Below, piece by piece: positions 1-11,008 of a stretch of 64,000 nucleotides of DNA. Source of the DNA: Tanypteryx hageni. Lineage: Eukaryota > Arthropoda > Insecta > Odonata > Petaluridae. The DNA lies in the NCBI GenBank assembly GCA_028673005.1, contig CM054114.1:20182880-20246879 (forward strand), in the 5' to 3' direction. Numbering within the stretch: position 1 is the stretch's first letter; every line of letters starts with the position of its first letter. The notes beneath the pieces are model-generated. The model worked only from the letters and a program-made list of their open reading frames with translations. It was not told the origin of the DNA and made no database searches. The translations under genes were made by a program, and so were the position numbers.

Positions 1-645
1 CTTTCCATTTAATCATTTATTTTATACGTATATTGCCTTTAATATCTTTAATGATCACCGCGGATATGTTGCTTTTTGTGTTCCCAAATTTCATAATTGA
101 GCGTTATAAAATACTACAAATACATTCCAACGGGATATTAAATTGATTACGCGTATTTGGGCGGCAAAAATAACGCGTTTATGTATTCCGAATCCGAGTC
201 CAACAATAGTTGTTTCTATGGCAACAGTCGTAATGAGTGATAAAAACTGCAAAAACGCCAGTATTTACGCGAAATGCGAAGAAATACGATCGATAAATAA
301 AGTTCTAGGATAAAAATTAGAATCTTCACTTCTTTCCTCAGAGAAAAGTACAAATCCCGCTACGATATTACAATTCTAAGATATTTGAAACATGCAAGAA
401 AAAACTATCCTGCCCGGTGGAGTTCAGATTTCCCATGTAAACCAAATGGGGACAGTTCCTGGAATCGAACACGGGACTTCAATCTTCGCAACAAAAACTA
501 TCCTCTGGAGCTCGGCCGCAGTAGCATGAAATTTCCAGCAAGTGTCATGAGAATTGTTCTATTGGTTCAAAAGTTAATGGGGGGGAGCGAACAGACGGAC
601 GCAACGACGAAACTGTAAGTCTATTTCCGTTCTGGAAAGTAGGCT
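1..645 (+). repeat. Family T dispersed repeat, copy 1 (cut by window edge)
   Basis: This copy matches an inverted copy at about 6925-7600 over about 640 bp, and is related to copies at 25390-26412 and 43065-45010. Recognisable blocks are the CTTTCCATTTAATCATTTA start, a segment around 200-235 reading TCCAACAATAGTTGTT, and a right end ending in a CAGACGGACGCAACGACGAAACTG-like stretch. A short open frame at 385-618 is part of the repeat and resembles no protein I know. The element class is unknown. The 25.39-kb copy has extra sequence beyond the point where this one starts, so the true end probably lies upstream of the window. Confidence 0.8.
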
Positions 646-823
646 GAAATATTATAGTTATGTGCTGTGCACACAAAAACAATACTCTTATTATATGGAG
701 ACACATTTTGGTTTGCAGCCATGAATATCATTGGTAATTATATATTCTAGCTACTTTTCTAGCTGCCAAGAAGATGAAATCTAGCTCCCACATGCTAAAA
801 AAAAGTAAAAAGTGGCAACACTG
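646..823 (-). mobile_element. hAT fragment, inverted relative of the 16.2-kb element
   Basis: The reverse complement matches the first ~180 bp of the element at 16194-17011. Shared blocks include the GTGCTGTGCAC segment, the AATACTCTTATTATATGGAGA segment and the terminus AGTGGCAACACTG. That terminus is the hAT-like inverted terminal sequence of the 16.2-kb copy. The fragment is truncated where it meets family T at about 645, so the internal part and second terminus are missing. No coding content is visible. Confidence 0.7.
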
Positions 824-829
824 CTCTGA

Positions 830-1565
830 AGGCGAGGAATAAATGTGCAGAAGATTGAAAGGATTTTGGAAGGAAAGGAAGTAGGGAGTGTGTAGGTGGG
901 TGTGGTAGGCGAGAGAGAGGAAGAGGAACGGGAGCGCCGGGCGGAGAGTGGTGCGGAGGAGCGGACGTGGGCGTGAATGGGGGCCCCGGAAATCGATGGT
1001 GCGCGGGAATCGATATTGCACCGCCGCGTGTCGGAGAGAACGGCTCTTCACGCTGCGTAGCGGTGGCCCAAGGGGGCGTCGGAGAACGGGAGGAGGTACA
1101 AGTCACGCTCCTTTCTCCCCTTCTCCTTCCCCTTTCTCTCTCTCTCTCTCTCTCTCCTATATCTCCCTCCTATATCTCCCCTCCCATCTGCCTGCCTTCC
1201 TTTTCGCTCGCACTTTCTCCTCTCCACAATATATAAGGACGTGGCATTTCCGAATATAGCCTTAATAGGGACGGTTGTCCTGTATGGGACGAGCCTTTTC
1301 GCTGCCCATCTTCGTCCCTCATTACGCGAAACTATTCCCCTCTCGAATTTTCCTCTGCGGGGGAGAAAGGGATGGGCGTTTGTCGAGACTTTGGTGGGTC
1401 GTGCGTAAGGGGTCGCGAGACGCCTACGCTCCTCTTTTGTGTGTCCGATCGCTCTGCAGAAAGTTCCCGCGCAATGCGACGCCTGCGGTGTTCGATTTAA
1501 CGTCGTGTAATTCCGAGGAATACTCGTGTGTCGTCTTACATAATTTAGTGCTTTTTTCCAAAAAA
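830..1565. other. Unassigned stretch with purine- and pyrimidine-rich tracts
   Basis: The stretch is GC- and CpG-richer than its surroundings. It has a G/A-rich side (about 880-960) and a C/T-rich side (about 1110-1225) with a (TC)n run near 1136-1156. Overlapping open frames on both strands are low-complexity and overlap each other, so none is called as a gene. No promoter motif could be identified with confidence. Confidence 0.4.
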
Positions 1566-2612
1566 AATTGATTTGGCCACCACGTGACTTTCTCCATACC
1601 TGTAATATTTCTAAAAATTCCAAATAGGTTAAATGATAATACATATTTTAAGGAGCTGTGAGAAAAATTTAAAGACTTTACAAAGAACAGACATAAACTT
1701 ATACATTCTGATATTGGATATAGCCACAAAACTCAAACAATTAAGAATAAAATAAACGGCGCAATATACATTGCACAAACTATCTCATATACGTAGTATA
1801 TACGTTTGGTCGACTGTGTACGCTTATAAAAGAAAAACGCTATTAAATCAAAGTTAACCATAGTTTAGTATATATTTTAATGCCACTGGTCGATTTTAGT
1901 AATGTTTTGGGTCATATGGCATAGTTAGTATTATTTGTGACATCAGGCTGTACGATTGGATGGATTTTAATCAAAATCCCTATAGCCATCGAATTTTGTT
2001 TCAAAACATCCAAGAATAAAGTACCCTTAATTGTTGCGCAATATCGTTCATCTCCTCAGAGTGTCTATTATGAATGATATTATTCACAAATATGATATAT
2101 CAATCGATTTAGTTTAACCGTTTAGGCTGTAATATGATTTTGAGTGGATCGCTGCGGAGGCGTGACGTCGTAGTAAGGTAGCTTAGCGTACATTGTAATG
2201 TCCCTGGACGGCATATAGTGATTTTAAGGTATATATGGCTTACGTAGTATTATTTGTGACATCGGGCTCTACAATTGGATTGATTTTGATCAAATTCTCT
2301 GTAGCCATTTTTGAGTAAATAAAATATTCCTAAAAATCGCCAAGATTAAACTACCCTTCATTTTTGTGCAATATCATTTATATGAAAAAAGGGTCTGCAA
2401 AATATGATATATAATAAATACGAGATATAATTAGATTTTATTTACGTGTTTGGGCTCTAGAACAGCGAACAGACCGACAGACAGACGGCATGGCGAAAAC
2501 CGCTTTTATGGACTCACGGATACCTAAAACGTGTATTTCCATAAAAATCTCGAAGTCGAATTTTTCACGATTTAGAATACTGTCTACGTATATGAGAAAG
2601 TAATAAAAATAA
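1566..2612 (+). repeat. Family A MITE-like repeat, copy 1 with private insert
   Basis: It begins with the family's left block (GGCCACCACGTGACTTTCTCC, then TGTAATATTTCTAAAAATTCC) and ends with the right block that reads towards CGTATATGAGAAAG. Between about 1745 and 2500 it carries sequence that the other copies lack, including a ~200-bp segment present twice in direct orientation (about 1928 and 2246, offset 318 bp). No coding capacity is visible. The class is inferred from the terminal repeats seen in the more complete copies. Confidence 0.6.
1915..2450 (+). repeat. Direct duplication, period about 318 bp
   Basis: Two diverged copies both begin TAGTATTATTTGTGACATC, at about 1928 and 2246, then share a GGCTNTACNATTGGATNGATTT stretch, a TAGCCAT segment and a TACCCTT...GCAATATC segment. 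The duplication lies inside the private part of the first family A copy. It may be an older tandem repeat into which, or around which, family A inserted. Confidence 0.6.
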
Positions 2613-2905
2613 ACGTTACTAACATAAGATGTAGCTAAGCGAAAACTAAATTGTTTACAAAGGTCGCCCCTAGGTCCTGTGGTCATGGCAGCTAAAAATA
2701 TCTTTTAAACAATGCATTATATAGGAAAATGTTTCGAACGAAGGTTGTAAGAAATTAAATTTTCTACAACTTTTATTCCGATAATTTTTTGACTTATTGT
2801 TAGATAAAGTACTAAGAAATATTTGTAAGAAACGGATTTGACAAGAGTAAACATTCATTTCCTGATGACCGATTTTAAGCAAAAACTAATCAACTCTTGT
2901 CCCTT
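2613..2905 (+). repeat. Family A repeat, copy 2 (internal part only)
   Basis: It matches the family interior (GTTACTAAGACGTAACTAAGCG-like start, TTTCNTACAACTTTTATTCCG, CTTCCGGTTGACCGATTTTAA-like end). It starts directly after the right end of copy 1 and lacks the left terminus. Confidence 0.6.
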
Positions 2906-2914
2906 ACATAAAAA

Positions 2915-3640
2915 TCTGATGCTGCCATACTATTTCCATACCTGTAATATTTCTAAAAATTCCAAATAGGTTAAATGATAATAAATATTTTAAGGAACTG
3001 CGAAAAAATTAAAGAATTTACAAATAACAGAAATAAACTGAAACCGTATCCTTCTGATATTAGATATAGACACGAAGTTCCAACAATTAAGAAAATATAG
3101 AGGAGCGTTACTAAGATGTAACTAAGCGTAAAGTGTTTACAAAAGTTGCCTTCACGTGGTGTGGTGATAGTTGCTAAAAATATAGTTTTAAAAACATCTC
3201 TTAAACAATGCAATATATGGAGACATGTTTTGAACAAACGTAGAAAATTAAATTTCCTACAACTTTTATTCCAATAAGTTATAAGTTTTTACATTGTTCA
3301 AGTATTAAAGCAATTATTTGAAAGTAACGGATAAGTGACAGGAGTAAACATCCAATTCCGGTTGACCGATTTCAACCAAAAACTAATAAACGCTTTTCCC
3401 TTCAATAAAAATGTCAAATATAAAATTTCGCGTTGATCTGAGTAATGGTTTTTGAGTTAGAGCACCCACAACATTCCTATCACATACACATACACACACG
3501 GACACAATCGAGAAAATAATCAAAACGTGTTCTAGGGACCTCAAGTATGTTATTTCGTTGTTATCTCGAAATCAATTTTTTTCATCAAAGCAGTACTTTC
3601 CCCTATATTACGCATGGAGAAAGAAAAAAAATCGCACGTG
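2915..3640 (+). repeat. Family A repeat, copy 3, near full length
   Basis: It runs from the CCATACCTGTAATATTTC block through the interior to a right end reading CAGTACTTTCCCCTATATTA then CGCATGGAGAAAG. This is one of the longer copies (about 720 bp) and has no coding capacity. The family's terminal inverted repeat, about 55 bp, is best seen by comparing 24368-24425 with 36240-36320. Confidence 0.7.
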
Positions 3641-3644
3641 TATC

Positions 3645-5529
3645 CGATTTGTCTGTCCGTCCGCCTGTACGGGCAATATCTCTGGAATCCTCTAACTTGT
3701 ATAAGCCAAAATTTCAGATTACGCATGTATATATGAGAGTTAGACGGTAAAATGTTGGTGGATCTAGGATCAGCTGATGGGGAGTAATCGGTGTCTACAT
3801 CAGAACTTGGCTAATAACTCGAGAAGAATTTAAAGCCGCGTCCAGACTACTCGTGTTCTTGCTCGTGTTCGCGTTCGCGCTTGGGATGCTTGCGGTGCTC
3901 GTAGCTGGCCCGTCCAGACTGCTCGTGATGTTCCGTGTTCGCAATGTTTGCCTAGTTCGTGGTGTCGCGTTTTCATTGCGTTAAGATTTTTTTAGCCCTA
4001 CAGAACGAAAGAAGTTCAGCGAAACCTAGTCCAATGCGGGTTTTTCGAGCGCGGATTTGATCCTGCCCGGTTAATTAAATGTAGCGCTCACCTGTCCAAC
4101 ATCTATAAAAATGTAATTATGCGCCATCTTTAATGGGGCGCGTGGAATATTTCAAGTATTCAATGGACGCGAGATGGCTCTCGGCGGCCGCGATCACGTG
4201 ATTTTTTCCCATAAGGCATTACGTTAGCGTGAAGCGGTTTTGCCAAACGCGGTATGTTCCAAGAACGTAATCCACTCTTTGCGCAAGGGACTGCCGTATT
4301 TTTTTATTGCCGGAGTAATCCTTATCGCGTCTTAAGCCTCCCTTTTATCACGCCCTTCGTGAATGAGCATTTATTAGCTTGGCCGCACCGTTAAGGGGCG
4401 ACGACGATTTCTGCACTGTTTTGCAACATCCGCCGTCATTTTGATTCCGTGCGTGATTTGCTTTTCCGCACGCAGAGAGAGAGAGAGAGGCTATTGCGTG
4501 TTTGCGTTAGTTTCCGATTGGATCGGCGACTGTGAATTCATTAAGGATTTTGTTCCTTCCCCATTCCACTTCCTCCCTTTCATTCGTGGTCGTGTTTTGT
4601 TTTCGGCGATTAATTTGGCGGATTTTTCTTTTACAAGTTTCGTGCGGGGATGAAGTTCGATACGCGCTTTATATAGAAATTCGTCGTGAGTTTTTTATCT
4701 GTTGGAATATTTATTATACTTATTAGTCGATAAAGTTAATCGTTTCCCTTCGTGTATTGTTGGCACAGGTCGAGCGGTTTCTTTTTTTTAGGCGTTTTAA
4801 TTACGGTAAATTCCCGATTTACCGAATTTTTCGGTTAATCGGACATTCCGGTTGATCGATATGCCTAGTTAGACGCATCATACTACGCACAAATGGATGT
4901 AGTATATTAAAATAGCGAAGGAAACGGTAAAAGAAATGTCTAATTCAATGTTTGTGTATAAATTTACATAATTTTGAAACAATTTTTTTATTCCAGTCCT
5001 TTCATACAACAACTGGTTACTTAACACGGTCAAAAATAATATTTTATCCTGAATAGGTTAGCGAAAGTGATACTGTGTTTACCCTTAGAAAAGTATTGCC
5101 CCTCTACATTGATATTTTGAGAAAATTTCGTCTGTTGCTACCGCCATGTTTGATCGATTGCAATATCGATGGTAAACTTAAAAAAAACATTCTGACGTAA
5201 TAAGAACTTCAGATTCCATTTGTCAAAGTAGATGATGGCCTCCTTGGGACTTTGATCCGTCGGTTTACCTTCAGACAGATAATCGTCCCATGCGTTCTCT
5301 CTCTTCTAAAAGATAAACAGACATTTTCTTTCTTACTTCTCCTCTCTTCTCGAAATCCCTTCCGCTCTCTCTCTCTCCATTTCCTTGCACTCCTTTCCTT
5401 CCCCTCGAAATGTGATCGAAAGGAGTGATTATTTAGTCCCTTTCATACATTCTCCGTTTCCGCCTTACCACGCAAAGGTCAAGGGTCAGGGTGACATGGT
5501 GCCGTTTCATCCTATTCCTTCCCCCGCTC

Positions 5530-5530
<1 letters not shown>
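3645..5530. other. Unassigned DNA
   Basis: No recognisable gene or transposon. Two copies of a CGTCCAGACTRCTCGTG motif lie about 73 bp apart near 3838-3925, surrounded by TGCTCGTGTTCGCG-like sequence, which hints at the end of an unclassified TIR element. A (GA)n run lies near 4471-4490 and CT-rich sequence at 5335-5410. Short open frames here have no recognisable domains. Confidence 0.35.

Positions 5531-5533
<3 letters not shown>

Positions 5534-5592
<59 letters not shown>
5534..5592. repeat. (TA)n microsatellite
   Basis: An uninterrupted dinucleotide array of about 29 units. It lies just left of a short PLE-like segment at 5593-5805, and a second short TA run (about 5803-5818) lies on that segment's other side. 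The same arrangement recurs at 12.1-12.45 kb and 60.73-60.88 kb. Confidence 0.95.
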
Positions 5593-5594
<2 letters not shown>

Positions 5595-5714
5595 ACGATA
5601 CGGAAAAAGAGATAATATAATAAAATAAAAGAAACGAGAGGTTGAGAGGGATAGGAAGGAGCCAGTGAACACCATACGGTTGTAGACGTCCACAGCGATC
5701 GAGGAAGGCTAGTA

Positions 5715-5760
5715 ATTGGGAAGCTTTCGGGCCACACACGCCCTTCTTCAGCGAGAGAAC
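5715..5760 (-). ncRNA. Hammerhead ribozyme-like core (PLE-associated)
   Basis: On the minus strand the order is CTGAAGA, a hairpin with GGGC/GCCC arms, then GAAA. This is the conserved hammerhead core CUGANGA, stem II, GAAA (plus-strand positions 5745-5751 and 5725-5728). No convincing stem III and cleavage triplet could be drawn, so this copy may be inactive. Hammerhead motifs are known in Penelope-like elements; here the association is inferred from similarity to the 12.3-kb locus and from the flanking TA runs. Confidence 0.5.
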
Positions 5761-6094
5761 AACAGAAACTAAAAGTATGCGTAACACTGGAGGTAGGGGT
5801 TCGGTATATATATATATTCCTTATGTCTTCGCCTCCCCCCTCTCCGCCCACTACAGTCCGCCCCCGAAAATGGATCCGCGCATCGGCCCCGGGGGCGGAT
5901 TTGCCAAGGGCCGGCAATCGAACGCCGATCCTTTCTTACGAGTTTGCGATTTCTTTCGCGCTGGTCTCTCTTTCTCCCCTTTCCATTGAACTTCCCTCTT
6001 CCAGTACCCTCTTCGACGCTGTATGTACGAACTCTCCTACTGTGCATGCTCCTTTCTATTTAATGTTGTGGTATTATATTGCCATATATATACA

Positions 6095-6345
6095 CCATCT
6101 AGGGTTTTCGCAGGTTTTTCACGCCCCCCTTCTCAGTGAGTGCTTTGCCTAGGTTTTCCTCACAAACTAAAATATGCTTTCAATTTCATCATTTTTACTT
6201 TGTACGGTTTATATACAGTTTTTGTATTGTAATATTTTATTCTTTCTAATATTTATTATATTGACGAAGGGTTAAATCTAAGAATGGACCTTATGGTCCA
6301 AATTTCGCCCGAATAAAGACGATTATCTATCTATCTACCTTTCCC
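6095..6345 (+). repeat. Non-LTR retroelement 3' tail ending in (ATCT)n
   Basis: The stretch holds GGTTTTCGCAGGTTTTT, GACGAAGGGTTAAAT, then AATTTCGCCCGAATAAAGACG followed by an ATCT tetranucleotide run. The same order recurs at 39140-39445, and the last part recurs at 14465-14545. A fixed 3' block ending in a simple repeat is typical of LINE or SINE 3' ends. The family was not identified and no coding part is attached. Confidence 0.6.
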
Positions 6346-6388
6346 TCCCCTCTCCTTCCTCTTCATATGCCCCCCCCTCTCTCTCTCT

Positions 6389-6475
6389 CCTCACCCTCTT
6401 CTCTCCTCACCCTCTTCTCTCCTCACCCTCTTCTCTCCTCACCCTCTTCTCTCCTCACCCTCTTCTCTCCTTTTT
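6389..6475 (+). repeat. 16-bp CT-rich minisatellite
   Basis: About five tandem units of TCCTCACCCTCTTCTC, followed by degenerate CT-rich sequence. Confidence 0.9.
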
Positions 6476-6559
6476 CATCTATCCTCACTTTCCCCGTCTC
6501 TCTCCTATTTACCATCTCTCCTCTCTTCGTAGATGTTTTCCGCAGTCCATGAAAGTCGA

Positions 6560-6655
6560 TGAAATTTCTTGTGTAGGGTGAGTATAGAATGCGAAACAAA
6601 ATGAACATAGAAAGAAAAGCACTTCTTAACCACGGGAAACCCGTGTACACCCCTA
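6560..6655 (+). repeat. Short copy of the end of the 10.3-kb degenerate repeat
   Basis: It shares GTAGGGTGAGTATAGAATGC, AAATGAACAT and the terminal GGAAACCCGTGTACACCCC region with 12590-12780 and 37135-37340. Only the last ~95 bp of that block is present. Confidence 0.6.
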
Positions 6656-6752
6656 TTTGTTTTATTTACTATCTTCATTTTTACTACTAAATTATTTTAT
6701 TACAAAACAGATCTCGATCCGGGAACCTACCCTATTTTCTCCTAAGCCATTA

Positions 6753-6803
6753 ACCTCGCCGTTCGCGGATTTTCTGGAACGCGATCTCCGCGAACGGCGA
6801 GGT
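6753..6803. repeat. Perfect 17-bp hairpin
   Basis: Arms ACCTCGCCGTTCGCGGA (6753-6769) and its exact reverse complement (6787-6803) enclose a 17-base loop. It is CpG-rich in an AT-rich setting. No T-run terminator is attached and the function is unknown. Confidence 0.85.
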
Positions 6804-6924
6804 CTTAATGTATAGTAATTATTTCTTCCTAAATGAAGTCTTTTTTTCTCTCTCTCCTCTATCTCGTCTCTTTCTCTCCCTTCTCTCCTTTCTACATCTT
6901 TCACTCTTCTACTCCAAATTTTAG

Positions 6925-7600
6925 CCTACTTTTTAGAATGGAAATAGGCTTATAGTTTCGTCGTTGTCTGTCTGTCTGTCCGTCCCCAATATTAACACTT
7001 GAACCAATAGACCGATTTTCATGACACTTGGTGGAAATCTCTTACTATTTGGGCCGAACTCCCGAGGATAGATTTTGTTGCGAATATTTGAAGTCCCGTG
7101 TTCGATTCCAGGAACTGTCCCCATTTGGTTTACATGGGAAATCTGAACTCCACCGTGCAGGATAGTTTTCTCTTGCACATTAAAATATCTTAGAATTGTA
7201 ATATCGTAGCGGGATTTGTACTTTTCTCTGAGGAAAGAAGTGAAGGTTCTAATTTTTATCCTAGAATTTTATTTATCGATCGTATTTCTTCGCATTTCGC
7301 GTAAATACTGGCGTTTTTGCAGTTTTTATCACTCATTACGAGTGTTGCCATAGCAACAACTATTGTTGGACTCGGATTCGGAATACATAAACGCGTTATT
7401 TTTGCCGCCCAAATACGCGTAATCAATTTAATATTTCGTTCGAATGTATTTGTAGTATTTTATAACGCTAAATTGTGAAATTTGGGAACAAAAAGCAAAA
7501 TATCCGCGGCGATTTTAAAGCTATTAAAGGCTATATAAGTATAAAATAAATGATTAAATGGAAAGTAGGTATCATAAGTTCTGTTTGGATCATCTTGTTT
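6925..7600 (-). repeat. Family T repeat, copy 2 (inverted partner of copy 1)
   Basis: It is the reverse complement of 1-645 with few differences. It ends in AAATGATTAAATGGAAAG near 7565 and continues to about 7600 with sequence also found at the 25.39-kb copy (a CATCATAAGTT segment). The high identity with copy 1 suggests a fairly recent pair. A CTGTCTGTCTGTCCGTCC run lies near the inner end. Confidence 0.8.
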
Positions 7601-7604
7601 TCGT

Positions 7605-8480
7605 CCTATCAAATTGCACTATAATCATTTTAGTCTCAATCTCTCCCCAATAAAGACGTGATTTAATTCAATCTCTATCCTCTTTCTTCTCCTGTTCTCT
7701 CTTCCGACTCTTTCGTTCTTAACCCTTTTTCCTTTTCTTGCGGAGTCATGGAAGAGGTCGATCCTTTCAAAATGGGCAACGAGAATACTCGACTTCATCT
7801 CTCGTCACTTGTTTCTCCTTTATCGTTATATAACCGACGCGTCAGCTCTTTATCTCCCGCAAATATGTTACGTTTCGAATTCTGTATCGACACGCGAATG
7901 TAAACAGTGTCGCACATAACAGGTATTACGTCACTGGCTCAAAAGTCGCACGTGATTCGACTCCACGCTCAGTCGCGCTCGTCGTGATTTTGGCTCGGAT
8001 CTTAAAAGCGCCGTAAACGAATCTTGTCGTCCCTTAACATCCTCTTTGTCTCATTCCGTCGCATGACGGACGTCTCGGCGAGATTTTTCCCCGCATTAAT
8101 ATCCCCTCCGTCTATGGCGCAGCAGTCGCTACGGTATTATTTTTTTTAATAACTTTTTTATTTTTCCGATCTGCTGATTCCGTCTTTTCTACGCGCATTT
8201 GAATTTGAATGCCCAGCCGATTCGCCTCTGTCCTACGCACAGTGGGAGAAAAAGTGGCAAAAAGGGGTCGGAAAAATAATTAGCCCTAGGGGCGGGAAAT
8301 TTCCAAATCCGCCGCTGCCCTCAATGCTTGGCGCGAGTTTCCATTTTCGTTCGTTTCGTGCTTGCATTCCCTTAATGCTGTAAACCCTCGTTGCGACGAA
8401 TTCGGTAATAATGCAAATTTCACTTCAACTGGAACATTTCTGAACTCAGACTGGCTTCTGATAGTGAAACAAAATGGAAA
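7605..8480. other. Unassigned DNA
   Basis: Moderately CpG-rich sequence with no recognised element, coding region or RNA gene. Confidence 0.4.
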
Positions 8481-8482
8481 AG

Positions 8483-9185
8483 TACGAGGTCTGATCAAAA
8501 GGTTCTAGGACTTCATTTAAAAAAAAAACATTTTTCTTAGCTGACCCCTGCAAAGTAGTCTCTCCCCATTGATATACAGGTGTCCCAATGTTTCTGCCAC
8601 TTCTGGAAGCATCTCTGGAAGTCTTCAACTTTGAGGTTGTCGAGTTCCGATGTCACATTCTTTCTGTTGGACAGTAGGAATGTCCTCAAATCTTCGTCCT
8701 TATAGCTTCATTTTATTTTAGGGAATAGAAAAAATAAGATTAAAATTAATGTCCGTTTCTACCCTAATTTTCATGTCCTTGCACACTTCTCGACGGTCAA
8801 ATTTCTGGTCACCACTCCACAGTTTTGGGACAAATTCTGCAGACACTCGATGCATGCCAAGATTATCAGACAAAATCGCCTGACATGATCCATATGATAT
8901 CTGCAGTTCATTGGCGATTTCTCTAATGGCTAATCATCGATCAGGACAAATTTTTTCATTCACTTTAGCAACCATTTCATCACTGCGTGAAGTTGACGGA
9001 CGGCCTGGACGTGGGTCGTCTTCAACAGATTCCCGGCAATGTTGGAAACGGTTTATCCATTGATGAACAACTGGCTAGCTTAATTAAACAAGCATCGCCA
9101 TGTTCTGTCAGAACTGGTCGTCTATGCTGACTCAGCATTTTTTGGCCCATTACCTTCAACTCCATAAATGGAATATGTACACAGA
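8483..9185 (-). pseudogene. Mariner transposase remnant, internally deleted
   Basis: Conceptual minus-strand translation gives mariner N-terminal motifs: WINRFQHCRESVEDDPRPGR, STSRSDEMVAKV, then LQISYGSCQAILSDNLGMHR and VSAEFVPKLWSGDQKFDR. It then jumps near 8700 to a mariner-like C-terminus (NVTSELDNLKVEDFQ, FQKWQKHWDTCISMGRDYF). The central catalytic DD(34)D region is missing and there are in-frame stops and shifts. The 3' end reads TACGAGGTCTGATCAAAAG (8483-8501), a plausible mariner terminal repeat beginning at a TA. The opposite terminus was not found. Non-functional. Confidence 0.8.
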
Positions 9186-9191
9186 TTTCAA

Positions 9192-9839
9192 AGGCGTTCT
9201 TTATAGGAAGTATCTATAAAACGGTATCGAAAAATTGGGCTGTTCTTGAGTTATTATCCCCGAAACTATAAATCGCAATTATATGGTGTCACGGATTTTT
9301 TGTGGTAAATGTTGTCCTCAATTCTAATAAAATTTCTAATCTACACCTTACAGACCATATAAGAGCACGGGAGAGAAAAATGTGGGTTTTAATTGTTGTT
9401 TTCCGATCGAGCTGTCTTACTGGTTGATGTTAACAAAATATGTGATGTTATGCTTGGAATTTTCTCAAATTTTTATCTCTGAAAACATGAGTCGTAATTG
9501 TGTGGTCCTGCGGCCTTTTTGAATACAATTTTTAATCTATACCTTACAAATCATATAAGAGCTAGGGAGGGAAAAATATGGCATTTATTTGTTGCTCGAC
9601 GAAATGCCATTTAACGAGATACGAGTATACGTTTAAGTGCTTATATAAAAGTGGAAGTTCTAATTGACGGGTGCAGTTCAAAATCAGAATTCGTCGATAA
9701 ATTATAACAAGGATCACTAATGTCTAATTTAATTAAAATCCGCCCAATAGTTTCGGAGATTAAACATGCGTACGGATGGACGGAAGAGACGTGCCCATAA
9801 GGTGTTCCGCTAATACCGCTTCGCTGGTAAAGAACGCCT
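9192..9839 (-). mobile_element. Family B TIR element, copy 1
   Basis: It is bounded by AGGCGTTCTTTATA at 9192 and the reverse complement form GGTAAAGAACGCCT ending at 9839, giving TIRs of at least 12 bp. The interior carries repeated GGGAG(A/G)GAAAAAT and ACAAATCATATAAGAGC blocks and matches 33210-33745 in inverted orientation. It is about 650 bp with no coding capacity, so it is a non-autonomous DNA transposon candidate. The superfamily is not assignable by eye. Confidence 0.65.
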
Positions 9840-10320
9840 AATAATTCGTAAATGTGCACTTATATTGAAAATTATCAGTGATGTTATAAATTTAAAGTAT
9901 ATTTTTACCTCAAGATAGATGGAAATTGCAGCTATTTTGTTGGTAAATATGAAAAATAACTTTTTGTTTACAAATGACCGGTCTTTTGTACCCGTACTGA
10001 GAAATGTTCGTTTTGTCGAATTATCCATGCAGCGGAATGAACTATGCATTCCCCAGAATTTCGTTATCACGAGAAATGACCTTATTCCATTTTGGCAAAC
10101 GCTTGCATTATCATAGGATCCATTGCGTTAATTTGTTATATCTATTTAAATTGCGTCAACTTTTAGCAACACCTGGAACTTCTCATCCATTTTTTTTCTC
10201 GTTCGAATTCTAAAACATCTTTAACGGATTATAAACCCTGCTGCGAATCGAATCGATGGCTGATAAATTCCCCGTTAATTCAGATGCCTTTTTAGTGCTT
10301 TACGTCATTGCTGAAAAGCA
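9840..10320. other. Unassigned DNA
   Basis: AT-rich sequence. Short open frames on both strands show no family signature. Confidence 0.35.
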
Positions 10321-10947
10321 CTGTTATCTTCGTGATGTCCGTCTATCCGTAGCAGGCAAGAATTGGCTTAACCGATTTCCACCAAATTTGGTACATAGAA
10401 TCTTCACATAAATATATGACCAAAATGGCATATTTCGACCAGATCGACTCAGCAGGGGTGCCACAATTGAAAAATTAAACTTTTCGGTAATAATGAATTT
10501 GGAAGGAATTGACCGAACCGATTTCAACGAAATTTAGTATGAATAAGGTGTGCAATATTAATAAACAAAATCAATAGTTCAAAATATAGATATAGAAATC
10601 AGGGCTGTCACAATAAAATTTAGTATTTGTGTTGAACTGTTCACATCAATTTTAACCAAATTTAAAATTTGTAATGTGCACCTATAATACCATAATAGCA
10701 TATTTGGGTCGGATCAACCAAGCAGGAGTGCCACAGTTACAAATTAAACTCTTTCAGTAATTATAGACTTGGAAGGAATTGGCTGAACTGATTTAAACAA
10801 AATTTGGTGTATTAGATTCGTACAACATACCATAATTAAATCAAGATGTTTAAAGCGGAGTTAAAGAGCAGAGTTGCCACAGTAAAAGGTAAAATAATAT
10901 TTCTTTTAAATGTATTTCTAACTGAACACATGGATTTTAACACAATA

Positions 10948-10948
<1 letters not shown>
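10321..10948 (+). repeat. Degenerate ~140-bp tandem repeat block, left half
   Basis: The block is built from diverged units, each with a GAACCGATTTCAAC(G/C)AAATTT-like segment, a segment naming a position such as CATATTT(C/G)G(A/G)CC, and a GGNGTGCCACAATT or GTTGCCACAGTA segment. Units lie near 10360, 10500, 10650 and 10780. The block continues at 12455 after an interruption. The whole corresponds to the uninterrupted block at 36340-37345. No coding capacity. Confidence 0.7.
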
Positions 10949-11004
<56 letters not shown>

Positions 11005-11006
11005 CA
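10945..11006. repeat. (TA)n microsatellite
   Basis: TA array of about 30 units with one TG interruption, ending in ACACACA at the left edge of the pogo-like element. Confidence 0.95.
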
Positions 11007-11008
11007 CA

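Noticed and set aside
6389..6475. CRISPR-like array
   Set aside because: Units are contiguous 16-mers without spacers, and the genome is eukaryotic.
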